Source: Nocardioides pocheonensis | GTDB taxonomy: Bacteria; Actinomycetota; Actinomycetes; Propionibacteriales; Nocardioidaceae | NCBI RefSeq assembly: GCF_003725535.1 | Contig: NZ_RJSF01000040.1 | Coordinates: 935,070 to 999,069, forward strand | Direction of reading: 5' to 3' | Length of the DNA stretch: 64,000 nt | In this document: positions 10,669-18,438 of the stretch, one piece after another | Numbering within the stretch: the stretch's first letter is position 1 | How the letters are laid out: every line of letters begins with the position of its first letter | Position numbers and translations under genes: made by a program | Notes under the pieces: generated by a model | Told to the model about the DNA's origin: nothing | The model's database searches: none | Seen by the model: the letters and a program-made list of their open reading frames with translations, nothing else

Positions 10669-11651
10669 GCCGCACAGAGGGAGGCGCACCGACCTTCGGC
10701 TACTTCCTCTCCACCGAGGAGTACACCCCGCAGGAGATCGTCGAGCAGGCCCGGCTGGCCGAGGAGGCCGGCTTCGAGGCCCTCTGGATCAGCGACCACT
10801 TCCACCCGTGGAACGACGAGCAGGGCCAGGCGCCCTTCGTCTGGTCGCTGATCGGGGCGATCTCGCAGGTGTGCCGGCTGCCGGTCACGACGGCGGTGAC
10901 CTGCCCGACGATGCGGATCAGCCCGGTGATCGTCGCCCAGGCCGCGGCCACGGCAGCGGTCCAGCTCGAGGGCCGGTTCCGGCTCGGCCTGGGCAGCGGC
11001 GAGGCGTTGAACGAGCACGTCCTGGGCGACCCGTGGCCGGTGGCCGGCGTACGGCTGGCGATGCTGGAGGAGGCCGTGGGCCTGATCCGCGAGCTGTGGC
11101 AGGGCGACTTCGTCGACCACCACGGCGCCCACTTCACCGCCGAGCAGGCCAGGATCTACACCCGCCCCGAGCAGGCGCCCGAGATCTACGTCTCCGGCTT
11201 CGGTCCGGAGGCGACGCGCCTGGCGGCACGGGTCGCGGACGGCTACATCACCACGGCCCCCGATCGCGAGCTGCCCGACCTCTTCCGCACGGAGAGTGGC
11301 GACAAGCCCGTCACCGCCGGGTTCAAGGTGGCCTGGGCGCCCACGAAGGAGGAGGGGGTGGAGCAGGCGCACCGGCTCTGGCCCAACAGCGCCCTGCCGG
11401 GCGAGCTCGCGCAGGTGCTGCCGAGCCCGCGCCACTTCGAGCAGGCGAGCCGGCTGGTCACCCGGGAGATGATCGCCGACGCCGTTCCCGGCGGACCGGA
11501 CGCCGAGACCCATCGGTCCGCCTTCGAGCCGTTCCTGGAGACCGGCTTCGACGAGATCTACGTCGGCAACATGGGCCCGCACTACGCCGAGATGATCGGC
11601 TTCTACGGCGCCGAGGTGCTGCCGGGGCTGCGCCGCGCCTCGGCGGCGTGA
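10665..11651 (+). CDS. LLM-class (F420-dependent type) oxidoreductase
   Basis: The protein has 328 residues, a luciferase-like TIM barrel. Seen: ARLAEEAGFEALWISDHFHP, TAVTCPTMRISPVIVAQAA, LGLGSGEALNEHVLGDPWP and PEIYVSGFGPEATRLAARVADG. The LGSGEALNEH motif and overall pattern match F420-dependent glucose-6-phosphate dehydrogenase-like enzymes of actinobacteria; cofactor choice (F420 or FMN) and substrate are inferred only at family level. The start is TTG overlapping the preceding stop by four bases. The 3' end overlaps the convergent DUF6328 gene by 49 nt. Confidence 0.85.
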   Translation: MSRTEGGAPTFGYFLSTEEYTPQEIVEQARLAEEAGFEALWISDHFHPWNDEQGQAPFVWSLIGAISQVCRLPVTTAVTCPTMRISPVIVAQAAATAAVQLEGRFRLGLGSGEALNEHVLGDPWPVAGVRLAMLEEAVGLIRELWQGDFVDHHGAHFTAEQARIYTRPEQAPEIYVSGFGPEATRLAARVADGYITTAPDRELPDLFRTESGDKPVTAGFKVAWAPTKEEGVEQAHRLWPNSALPGELAQVLPSPRHFEQASRLVTREMIADAVPGGPDAETHRSAFEPFLETGFDEIYVGNMGPHYAEMIGFYGAEVLPGLRRASAA

Positions 11652-12190
11652 CCGCCCTCTTCGTGGGATGCCCGCTCGACCAGCGGCACCACCCCCCACA
11701 GGAAGAGCAGGAACGCCAGCACTGCCCCACCGGCGACCAGGGCCGCCGTACGGTCCACGACCACGTCGAACACCAGCAGCACCACGCCGGCGCTGTCGAG
11801 GGCGAGCATCACCAGGGCCGCCCGGGCCGCGAGGTTCGCCGCCGACACGAGCCAGCGCCGCTTGCGCCGTCGGAAGAGGATCCGGTGGTAGGCCACCGGC
11901 GCCACGTTCAGACCGGTCGCCACGACCGAGCCGATGAGGACCGCCAGGTAGAGCCGCTCCTGGCCGTGGCTGAGGGTGGCGAACCGGTTGGTGAACGGCA
12001 ACGTCAGCAGGAAGCCGGTGAGGATCTGGGTGCCGGTCTCGGCGACCCGCAGCTCCTGGAGCAGCTCGTTCCAGTTCCGGTCGAGCACCTTGTCGATCTC
12101 CGCGCCCCGGAGGTCGTCGTCGGAGTCGGGGTGAACCTCGGAGCCGCCGTCCTTCACCCGCTGCGGATACCCGAACAGCGTTCGCGCCAT
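11603..12190 (-). CDS. DUF6328 family membrane protein
   Basis: From the ATG at 12190 the protein has 195 residues. Four hydrophobic segments follow a conserved soluble start (NWNELLQELRVAETGTQILT): around residues 50-70, 78-96, 107-128 and 134-158. The family is of unknown function. An ATG at 12238 would add 16 residues but would run into the sigma-factor promoter region, so the shorter form is preferred. It is divergent from the SigB/SigF-type sigma gene, so it may belong to a stress regulon (inference). Its last codons lie antisense to the LLM oxidoreductase gene. Confidence 0.75.
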   Translation of the reverse strand: MARTLFGYPQRVKDGGSEVHPDSDDDLRGAEIDKVLDRNWNELLQELRVAETGTQILTGFLLTLPFTNRFATLSHGQERLYLAVLIGSVVATGLNVAPVAYHRILFRRRKRRWLVSAANLAARAALVMLALDSAGVVLLVFDVVVDRTAALVAGGAVLAFLLFLWGVVPLVERASHEEGGHAAEARRSPGSTSAP

Positions 12191-12222
12191 GCGCTCGCTG
12201 TCCGATTCAGCCGCTCTGAGGC

Positions 12223-12248
12223 GTTTAACCGGCTTCATCCGTGGTAGA
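12223..12248 (+). promoter_or_regulatory. SigF/SigB-type promoter candidate for the sigma gene
   Basis: GTTT (12223-12226), 15-nt spacer, then TGGTAG (12242-12247), close to the GTTT-N15-GGGTAT pattern of actinobacterial SigF/SigB promoters (4 of 6 bases at -10). This would allow autoregulation of the sigma factor. Confidence 0.4.
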
Positions 12249-12316
12249 ACTGAGGGTGATGGGTCACTGGTCACAAAGCTAGGCCGCTCTGACCCCGGTT
12301 CGACAGGAGCATCACG

Positions 12317-13153
12317 ATGCTCTCGATGAACACCACGTCCGTCCTCGATCCCGAGGACATCGACGATCGCACGCGCTCGACCCGCACGAAGGATCTGTTC
12401 GAAGCGCGAAGCGCCTCCGAAGATCCGCAAGAACGCCGCCAGCTGGCGGAGGAGATCGTGACGATCAACCTCCCGGTGGCCGATTCTCTCGCCCAGCGCT
12501 ACTCCGCGCGGGGTCTGCCGATCGAGGACCTGATGCAGGAGGCCCGACTCGCCCTGGTGCGGGTCGTGGAGTCGTTCCGGCCGGAGTACGGTCACGACTT
12601 CCTCTCCTACGCGGTGCCCAGCATCCTCGGCGCGCTCCGCAAGCAGTTCCGGGACAGCGGGTGGACGGTTCGCCCGCCGCGTCGGATCCAGGAGGCGCAG
12701 CAGGCGATCAACCAGACCCGGTCCGACCTCCTCCAGGAGCTCGGCCGGGAGCCCCGCGTGAGCGAGCTCGCTGCCACGCTCGACCTGGACGAGGAGACGG
12801 TGATCGAGGCGCTGTCCGCGGACGGCTGCTACACGCCAGCCTCCCTCGACCGTCCGGTCGGTGGCGAGGGCGATGCTGATCCGGGCGGTCGCACGCTCGG
12901 GTCCGTCCTGGGCTCGGAGGATCCGGACTTCGCCAGCTGCGAGGCTCGGGTCGTCCTGCGCCCGCTGCTCTCGCGGCTCGAGGACCGCGACCGCACGGTG
13001 CTCAAGCTCCGTTTCGTCGACGGGCTGACGCAGCGCGAGGTCGGGGAGGAGATCGGCGTCACCCAGATGCAGGTCTCCCGGATCCTGTCGCGGATCTTCA
13101 ACACGCTCCGCGACGAGGTCGGAGAGATGCCCGAGATCGCGCAGGCAAGCTGA
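12317..13153 (+). CDS. SigB/SigF-family alternative RNA polymerase sigma factor
   Basis: The protein has 278 residues, the length of group-3 stress or sporulation sigma factors. Region 2 (residues ~48-115) has LPVADSLAQRYSARGLPIED and FLSYAVPSILGALRKQFRD; region 3 (~120-170) has IQEAQQAINQTRSDLLQELG; region 4 (~215-265) has VLKLRFVDGLTQREVGEEIG, a helix-turn-helix. No region 1.1 is present. The ATG follows GACAGGAGC; a second ATG three codons later is possible. No anti-sigma or anti-anti-sigma gene is adjacent, unlike many SigF loci. A 16-bp hairpin follows the gene. Confidence 0.88.
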   Translation: MLSMNTTSVLDPEDIDDRTRSTRTKDLFEARSASEDPQERRQLAEEIVTINLPVADSLAQRYSARGLPIEDLMQEARLALVRVVESFRPEYGHDFLSYAVPSILGALRKQFRDSGWTVRPPRRIQEAQQAINQTRSDLLQELGREPRVSELAATLDLDEETVIEALSADGCYTPASLDRPVGGEGDADPGGRTLGSVLGSEDPDFASCEARVVLRPLLSRLEDRDRTVLKLRFVDGLTQREVGEEIGVTQMQVSRILSRIFNTLRDEVGEMPEIAQAS

Positions 13154-13192
13154 CCCGGCCGCCTGCCAAGGCGGGCGGCAGGCGCCTGACAA

Positions 13193-13228
13193 GGAGGGCC
13201 GCCGGACCAGGTGGTCCGGCGGCCCTCC
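13193..13228 (+). terminator. Hairpin terminator after the sigma gene
   Basis: Perfect 16-bp arms (GGAGGGCCGCCGGACC, 13193-13208, and its complement 13213-13228) around AGGT. A weaker GCCTGCC/GGCAGGC hairpin precedes it. No T-run. Confidence 0.7.
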
Positions 13229-13299
13229 CATGGGCGAAGTGCAGAGATGTTTCGCCCGGCCGGTCCGGCGTGGACGGCAGGACGGATCTGCCGCTGGGA

Positions 13300-13578
13300 T
13301 CAGAGGGCGACGACGAGGTCGCCGGGGGTGATCGAGATGACGTTCCTGGACCATGCGGAGACGACCGCGTCCTCGAGCCGCTGGGACGACCAGCCGTCGA
13401 ACTCTTCGTCGTCCATCAGGTCGGTGAGGAGGCGGGGCCCGGAATGCCGGAGCACGCCGAGCACATGGGCCATGTCCGCTTCTGCCCAAGCCCGCGGGAG
13501 GTCTCGCTGCGCCTGGCTCATGGACTCGCGATACCCATCGGACTCGAAAACATCCGTGGGAGTCCTAGAATGAGGCAC
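13300..13578 (-). CDS. Small acidic protein of unknown function
   Basis: Up to 92 residues from a GTG at 13578; an internal ATG at 13521 gives 73 residues (MSQAQRDLPRAWAEADMAHV). The composition (LTDLMDDEEFDGWSSQRLED) looks like a folded helical protein rather than a shadow frame, and no competing frame exists on the other strand. It lies between the sigma gene and the GAF-ANTAR gene, divergent from the latter. No family is recognised. Confidence 0.5.
   Translation of the reverse strand: MPHSRTPTDVFESDGYRESMSQAQRDLPRAWAEADMAHVLGVLRHSGPRLLTDLMDDEEFDGWSSQRLEDAVVSAWSRNVISITPGDLVVAL
13566..13571 (+). promoter_or_regulatory. -10 box for the GAF-ANTAR gene
   Basis: TAGAAT. It would start RNA near 13578: either a near-leaderless message using the ATG at 13580 or an ~85-nt leader to the GTG at 13664. 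Confidence 0.4.
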
Positions 13579-13663
13579 GATGGCGACGCACGCCGTCGAC
13601 GCGGTCGGTTCCCTCGGGAAGCAGCCCCGAGGTCATGGCAGAGAATGGGGAGGAGACCCTTCA

Positions 13664-14443
13664 GTGGGGACTGAGCGTGATCGCTACGCGGAGGAGTTCG
13701 CCGAGCTGGCGCTGGCGCTCCACGACGTCACGGTCGAGGAGACCGTGGAGAAGGTCCTCGAGTTCACCCTCAAGGCGATCGGCTGCGACTTCGCCGGCGT
13801 GATCTTCGTGCACGGCCGCAACCTCATCGAGACCGCGGCGGCCACCGATCCCATCGTCGCCAAGCTCGACGCCGTGCAGATGGAGCTGGGGGAGGGCCCG
13901 GACGTCTCCGTGCTGGAGAACCGGCTGAGCGTGATCGTCAGCGACACCCGGGTGGAGAGCCGGTGGCCCAACTGGGGCGCACGCGTGTACGACGCCGGGA
14001 TCCGCAGCCTGCTCAGCGTGCGGATGTACACCGACGACGAGACCATGGGCACCCTCAACGCCTACTCCCGCAAGCCGGACGCGTTCGACATCGACGACCA
14101 GGCGGTGGCCCACATCCTGGCCCGGCACGCCGCGGTGGCGCTCGGCAACGCGCGCAAGATCGAGAACCTCTGGCTGGCCGTCGACGCGCGCAAGCGGATC
14201 GGTCAGGCCCAGGGCATCCTCATGGAACGCTTCGACCTCACCGCCGACCAGGCGTTCGCCGTGCTGCTGCGGTACTCCCAGGACAACAACGTCAAGCTCC
14301 GCACGGTCGCCGACCGCCTGGTGGAGACCCGTGAGCTGCCGATGGCGTCGGTGCCCCGCGCGACCACGGCCCGGAGCGACGCGGAGAACCGGCTCGCTGC
14401 CCCTCCCGCCGACGAGGCTGACGCCCAGAGCGCCGAGGCCTGA
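13664..14443 (+). CDS. GAF-ANTAR domain regulatory protein
   Basis: From the GTG at 13664 the protein has 259 residues. A GAF sensor domain covers ~20-150 (YAEEFAELALALHDV, LGEGPDVSVLENRLSV), followed by an ANTAR RNA-binding domain (~165-225) with RIGQAQGILMERFDLTADQA. ANTAR proteins bind paired RNA hairpins and prevent transcription termination; the GAF signal is unknown. I preferred the GTG because GGGGAGGAG lies 9 nt upstream and the homologous part starts right after it; an in-frame ATG at 13580 would add 28 residues. A disordered Ala/Glu-rich tail ends the protein. It is next to the stress sigma gene, suggesting a shared response. Confidence 0.85.
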   Translation: MGTERDRYAEEFAELALALHDVTVEETVEKVLEFTLKAIGCDFAGVIFVHGRNLIETAAATDPIVAKLDAVQMELGEGPDVSVLENRLSVIVSDTRVESRWPNWGARVYDAGIRSLLSVRMYTDDETMGTLNAYSRKPDAFDIDDQAVAHILARHAAVALGNARKIENLWLAVDARKRIGQAQGILMERFDLTADQAFAVLLRYSQDNNVKLRTVADRLVETRELPMASVPRATTARSDAENRLAAPPADEADAQSAEA

Positions 14444-14450
14444 TCCCGTC

Positions 14451-14462
14451 TAGCCTGTGTGC
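14451..14462 (+). promoter_or_regulatory. Leaderless-type -10 box for the small protein
   Basis: TAGCCT (14451-14456), 6 nt, ATG at 14463. Confidence 0.5.
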
Positions 14463-14609
14463 ATGAAGACCCGGCTGAACTGCCCCTGCGGGGAGTACAT
14501 CACCGCGCCCGACGAGGACGAGCTCGTGCGGCTGGTGCAGGCCCACCTCGCGGCCGAGCACCCCGGTCGCAGCTACGAGCGCGACGAGATCCTTTTCATG
14601 GCGAGCTGA
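14463..14609 (+). CDS. Small DUF1059-like protein
   Basis: This 48-residue frame starts MKTRLNCPCGEYITAPDEDE and contains a CPCG knuckle, then a His pair (VQAHLAAEHPG) and ends DEILFMAS. The pattern of a Cys pair near the start and HxxxxH later resembles DUF1059 and suggests a small metal-binding fold. Its leaderless-type promoter, clean stop and position in the 200-nt gap support it as a real gene. Function unknown. Confidence 0.7.
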   Translation: MKTRLNCPCGEYITAPDEDELVRLVQAHLAAEHPGRSYERDEILFMAS

Positions 14610-14651
14610 CCCTGCCTCACGCCGGGCCCTCGAGCGGGCCGTTCCGCTCGG

Positions 14652-16262
14652 TCAGGACACCACGACCGGGGGCACGCCCTCGTCGTCGAGGTAGTGATCG
14701 GCCTCGCGCCGGCGCGGCAGGAACAGCGCCGGCACCAGGGTGAGCAGCACCAGCGACCACGCCACCCAGTAGGTCTGCGCGAACGAGGTCGCCGCGTCGG
14801 TGAGACCGCGGGCGACCGCGGCGGGGTCGAGGTGGAGCTGGGCGAAGACCTGCGGACGCGTGTTCGACAGGATCGCCGCGCCGGTCTCCGTGATCCCGCC
14901 GTCGACCCCGGGCGCCTTGTCGGTGCCCGGGATCACCGGCGAGTTGTTCAGGTGGTTGGTGAGCAGCACCGACATGAGCGCGACACCCACCGAGCTGGAC
15001 ACCTGCTGGGTGATGTTGAGCAGCGTGGAGCCGCGGGCGACCTCGTGGGCGGTGAGCGTCTTCAGCGCCGAGGTGAACAGCGGCATCATCGTGGCGCCCA
15101 TGCCGAGCCCCATCACGAACAGCATGGGGATGATGTGGCTGTACGGCGTCGACTCGTCGACCTGGGTGAGGCCGAACATGCCGATCACGATGAGGATGAG
15201 GCCGAACGGTGTGATCCGCCCGATCGGCATCTTGTCGACCAGACGGCCCGCGATCGGCATGGTCACCATGGCGCCGAGCCCCTGGGGCGCCACGAGCAGC
15301 CCTGCGTGGAGCGTCGACTCGCCGCGGATCTGCTGGAAGTACGTCGGGACGAGCAGGAGCCCGCCGAAGAAGGCAGCCGCGAACATGAACATCGTGATGA
15401 TCGCGACGGTGAGGTTGCGGTTGCGGAACAGGCGCAGGTCGAGGAGCGGGTGCTCGGGCCGGAACGAGTGCCAGACGAAGCTCGCCATGAGGACGACGCC
15501 GATCACCATCGAGACCCAGACGCGAGGGGCGGAGATGTCCCCGTGCTCCTGGGGGAGCGAGGACACCCCGAACAGGAACAGCGCCAGCCCGGGTGACATC
15601 AGCGCCATCCCGAGGAAGTCGAAGGACTCCGACGGCTCGGGGGAGTCCTTGTCGAGCACGTTGTAGGTGTACACCAGCGCCGCCAGCCCCAGCGGCACGT
15701 TGATCAGGAAGATCCAGTGCCAGCTGGCGGTCTCGATCAGCCAGCCACCGATGATCGGGCCCATGATCGGCCCCAGCAGCATCGGGACGCCGAGGATCGC
15801 CATCAGGCGGCCCATCCGATGGGGGCCGGCCGCCCGGGTCATGATCGTCATCCCGAGCGGCATCAGCATGCCGCCGCCGAGCCCCTGGAGCACCCGGAAG
15901 CCGATCAGCACGTTGATGTCCCAGGCCGTGGCACACAGCGCCGAGCCAGCGGTGAACAGGGTGATCGCGCCCATGTAGAGCCGCTTCGTGCCGAAGCGGT
16001 CGGCCGCCCAACCGGTCAGCGGGATCACGGTCGCCAGGGAGAGCGTGTACGCCGTGACCGTCCAGGCCACGTGGGAGTAGGCGATCTCGTGGCCGGTGGA
16101 CCCGAACTCCGCCTGGAAGGTCGGCAGTGCCACGTTGACGACGGTGATGTCGAGGATCGACATGATCGCGCCGAGGACGACGACGCCGGCGATCTTGAGG
16201 ACGGCGCCGTCGATGTGGTCCGGGTAGTCCGTGGCCGGCGCCGGCGCGGGTGTGGTGGCCAT
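14652..16262 (-). CDS. MFS multidrug exporter, DHA2 (EmrB/QacA) family
   Basis: The protein has 536 residues with about 14 predicted membrane helices. Seen: motif D1 LDITVVNVALPTFQ in helix 1, motif A GWAADRFGTKR between helices 2 and 3, and motif C GVPMLLGPIMGPIIGGWLI in helix 5, which marks antiporters. It would use the proton gradient to export drugs across the cytoplasmic membrane. A ribosome-binding site (GGAGGG) precedes the ATG, and TAGCCT on the minus strand (16321-16326) is a possible -10 box giving a ~50-nt leader. No TetR or MarR regulator is adjacent. Substrate unknown. Confidence 0.9.
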   Translation of the reverse strand: MATTPAPAPATDYPDHIDGAVLKIAGVVVLGAIMSILDITVVNVALPTFQAEFGSTGHEIAYSHVAWTVTAYTLSLATVIPLTGWAADRFGTKRLYMGAITLFTAGSALCATAWDINVLIGFRVLQGLGGGMLMPLGMTIMTRAAGPHRMGRLMAILGVPMLLGPIMGPIIGGWLIETASWHWIFLINVPLGLAALVYTYNVLDKDSPEPSESFDFLGMALMSPGLALFLFGVSSLPQEHGDISAPRVWVSMVIGVVLMASFVWHSFRPEHPLLDLRLFRNRNLTVAIITMFMFAAAFFGGLLLVPTYFQQIRGESTLHAGLLVAPQGLGAMVTMPIAGRLVDKMPIGRITPFGLILIVIGMFGLTQVDESTPYSHIIPMLFVMGLGMGATMMPLFTSALKTLTAHEVARGSTLLNITQQVSSSVGVALMSVLLTNHLNNSPVIPGTDKAPGVDGGITETGAAILSNTRPQVFAQLHLDPAAVARGLTDAATSFAQTYWVAWSLVLLTLVPALFLPRRREADHYLDDEGVPPVVVS

Positions 16263-16460
16263 GCAGGTCCCTCCGTCGCAGAACGGGATCCCGGCCCTCC
16301 CGGCCGGAGTGCTGCTCCCGAGGCTAGTCCAGCGGAGGCCCCCTCCGGAACCGGATATCGACGCGTCCCTGTCCTGGTCGTCGCCGGCAGGTCCGCGAGG
16401 GGGAGGCCGTGGACGACTCCGCGTCGGGGTCCCCTAGCGTTGGGCGCAGGAGGTGGCCGG

Positions 16461-17012
16461 ATGATCGCGGAAGCTCGGTTGCGCGACGGGACCCACGCGT
16501 TGATCTGGGAGCTCCTCCCGAGCGACCGTGAGGCGCTGCGCACCGGGTACGAACAGCTCTCGGAGGAGACCCGCTACCACCGCTTCCTCACGGGTGTTCC
16601 GCACCTCACGCCGGCCCTGCTCGACCACCTGGTCGACGAGGTCGACGGGGTTAACCACGTGGCGCTCGCGCTGGTGGTCCTCGACGAGGAGGGGGTCGGC
16701 GTACCGGCAGGTGTCGGCCGGATCATCCGCTACCCGCACCAGCCCGACGCGGCCGACCTGGCGGTCACGGTCCTGGACGAGTGGCAGGGGCGCGGGGTCG
16801 CCACGGCGCTCATCGACGAGCTGCTTCGCCGTCGACCCGCGGGCGTCACCAGGATCATCACGACCGTCGCGGCCGACAACGAAGCGTCGTTGGCGATGCT
16901 GCGCCGGCTCGGCCCGACGACCGAGACGCCGGGGGAGACACCTCGCGTGGAGGTCGTCGTCGAGCTCGGCGGTGCTCCGGCGGTCGACGAGGCGAGCGCT
17001 CCTCTGCCCTGA
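16461..17012 (+). CDS. GNAT family N-acetyltransferase
   Basis: The protein has 183 residues. Acetyl-CoA binding motif A is visible as VTVLDEWQGRGVATALIDEL (~100-119), followed by VAADNEASLAMLRRLG (~135-150), the usual motif B. The ATG is fixed by CAGGAGG 7 nt upstream; the open frame before it is not coding. Acceptor substrate unknown. The N-terminal SEETRYHRFLTGVPHL segment is characteristic of a subfamily often found fused to or near CoA-binding proteins, but no such partner is here. Confidence 0.85.
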   Translation: MIAEARLRDGTHALIWELLPSDREALRTGYEQLSEETRYHRFLTGVPHLTPALLDHLVDEVDGVNHVALALVVLDEEGVGVPAGVGRIIRYPHQPDAADLAVTVLDEWQGRGVATALIDELLRRRPAGVTRIITTVAADNEASLAMLRRLGPTTETPGETPRVEVVVELGGAPAVDEASAPLP

Positions 17013-17049
17013 CGCGCGTGCTCGGCGCCCGGCACGCCCGTCGTGACCG

Positions 17050-17652
17050 ATGATGCTGGGTGTGCTTCTCCTCTCCTACGTGCAGCACTCGGCTGCAGCC
17101 CGCCGGGTGCTCGAGGCCAGTGCGGCGGCCTTCGCCGTGGGGGAGCTGGCGCTGGCGGTCCGGGGTCGGCGTGGCGCGGCCCGCTCCGACGTGGCGGCGG
17201 AGCTGGTGTTCCGGGTGGTGTTCCTCGCTGCGATCCTGGCCGTGCCGCTGGGTCGCGCCCTGGCGCCGGGAGCGACCGTCGCGGGTGGCGCGTGGGCCTT
17301 CGCCGCCGGCGCCCTCGTCGGCTGGTCGGGTCTGCTGCTCCGCTGGTGGTCCGTCCTGACGCTGGGCCGGTACTTCACCACTGTGCTGAGGACCAGCAAG
17401 GACCAGCCGGTGGTCGACCACGGTCCGTACCGACTGCTGCGCCACCCGAGCTACACCGGTCTGCTGCTGGTGTTCGCCGGTGGCGGGGTCATGGTGGGGA
17501 ACTGGCTCGGCGCGACCGCGTGCGTCGTCATCCTGCTGGCAGCCCTGGCCTACCGGATCCGGACCGAGGAGCGCGCGCTGAGCGCCGCGCTCGGAGACCG
17601 CTACCGCGCCTTCGCCGCCGGTCGCGCGCGGCTCGTCCCGTTCCTCTGGTAG
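17050..17652 (+). CDS. ICMT-like / phospholipid methyltransferase family membrane protein
   Basis: The protein has 200 residues and about five membrane spans. The C-terminal half carries the isoprenylcysteine carboxyl methyltransferase pattern: GRYFTTVLRTSKDQPVV, GPYRLLRHPSYTGLLLVF and EERALSAALGDRYRAF. Such enzymes use SAM to methylate small membrane-bound substrates; bacterial targets are mostly unknown. The ATG at 17050 overlaps a second ATG one codon later. A bidirectional hairpin follows at 17706-17730. Confidence 0.82.
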   Translation: MMLGVLLLSYVQHSAAARRVLEASAAAFAVGELALAVRGRRGAARSDVAAELVFRVVFLAAILAVPLGRALAPGATVAGGAWAFAAGALVGWSGLLLRWWSVLTLGRYFTTVLRTSKDQPVVDHGPYRLLRHPSYTGLLLVFAGGGVMVGNWLGATACVVILLAALAYRIRTEERALSAALGDRYRAFAAGRARLVPFLW

Positions 17653-17705
17653 CCGTCGGACGCGCCGCCCGTGAGCGTCCGCAGGCACAGCGCCGGAGAA
17701 TGCGA

Positions 17706-17730
17706 GAAGGCCCCGGAGACCGGGGCCTTC
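17706..17730. terminator. Bidirectional terminator between ICMT gene and tRNA-Leu
   Basis: Perfect 11-bp arms GAAGGCCCCGG (17706-17716) and CCGGGGCCTTC (17720-17730), loop AGA. It lies downstream of both the rightward ICMT-like gene and the leftward tRNA. Confidence 0.75.
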
Positions 17731-17736
17731 ACTCTG

Positions 17737-17821
17737 TGTCCGAGGGGGGACTTGAACCCCCACGCCCTATACGGGCACTAGCACCTCAAGCTAGCGCGTC
17801 TGCCTATTCCGCCACCCGGAC
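17737..17821 (-). tRNA. tRNA-Leu (anticodon GAG)
   Basis: 85 nt read leftward, long variable arm typical of tRNA-Leu. The acceptor stem pairs GTCCGGG (5') with CTCGGAC plus discriminator A. The anticodon stem CTAGC/GCTAG encloses loop TTGAGGT, anticodon GAG, reading CUC and CUU. The T-arm shows GGGGGTTCAAGTCCCCC. The CCA end is not encoded (the next bases are CAGAG). Confidence 0.96.
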
Positions 17822-17961
17822 GAGCGCCGTAACCCTAGCAAAGCCGGACCCCCGGACCGAATCCGGGGACCGGTCCGTCCCTCGTGACGCGGCCCTGGCT
17901 CCCTGGCTAGACCGCTGGAGGCCCAAGTGCGCGGCGACCCGCCGGGGAGGAGCGCTGGTCG

Positions 17962-17973
17962 TACGCTCGAAAC
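17962..17973 (+). promoter_or_regulatory. Leaderless-type -10 box
   Basis: TACGCT (17962-17967), 6 nt, ATG at 17974. The same TACGCT-N6-start is used by corA and dop in this window. Confidence 0.5.
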
Positions 17974-18339
17974 ATGACCGAGACGACACAGGCGCAACGC
18001 GCGCCGGGCGGGCACACCCGTTCGGCCGTCGGGCGGCTGATCCTGCTCGTCGAGGCCGGGAACGGCACCGAGAAGGTCACCTACGAGCGACGCTGGCCCG
18101 ACGCGCAGTCGGCGCGGGCGTGGTGCGAGGACAAGATCGCGCGCGCCGCCGAGGGCACCGCGGTGCTGGAGATCCAGGTGACCGAGGAGGTGTGGGGCCG
18201 CCGGCACGCGTGGGAGGCGACGGCGAGCCGGCACATCCCCGAGACGCTCCAGCTCGGGCTCCGCACCGGCTCGGGCGTGGTGACCTGGGGCGCACCGCAC
18301 GAGGTCGGCAACGACCTCGGCGCGCGCCGGCGCGCCTGA
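17974..18339 (+). CDS. Conserved-looking small protein of unknown function
   Basis: The protein has 121 residues. After a ~20-residue polar N-terminus it reads AVGRLILLVEAGNGTEKVTY, a beta-strand pattern, then SARAWCEDKIARAAEGTAVL and VTEEVWGRRHAWEATASRHI. It looks like a compact alpha/beta protein without membrane segments. It is expressed from a leaderless-type promoter, divergent from tRNA-Leu and 99 nt before the M20 peptidase. No family is recognised. Confidence 0.65.
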   Translation: MTETTQAQRAPGGHTRSAVGRLILLVEAGNGTEKVTYERRWPDAQSARAWCEDKIARAAEGTAVLEIQVTEEVWGRRHAWEATASRHIPETLQLGLRTGSGVVTWGAPHEVGNDLGARRRA

Positions 18340-18438
18340 GCAGACGCCTCCTCCCGCTCCGTCGTCCCCCTCCGGCGATCGGTCGGCCCTTCGGCGCCTG
18401 CCTCGGGCTCCTCGGCCGGCTGGGGCAGGATGGGACGC

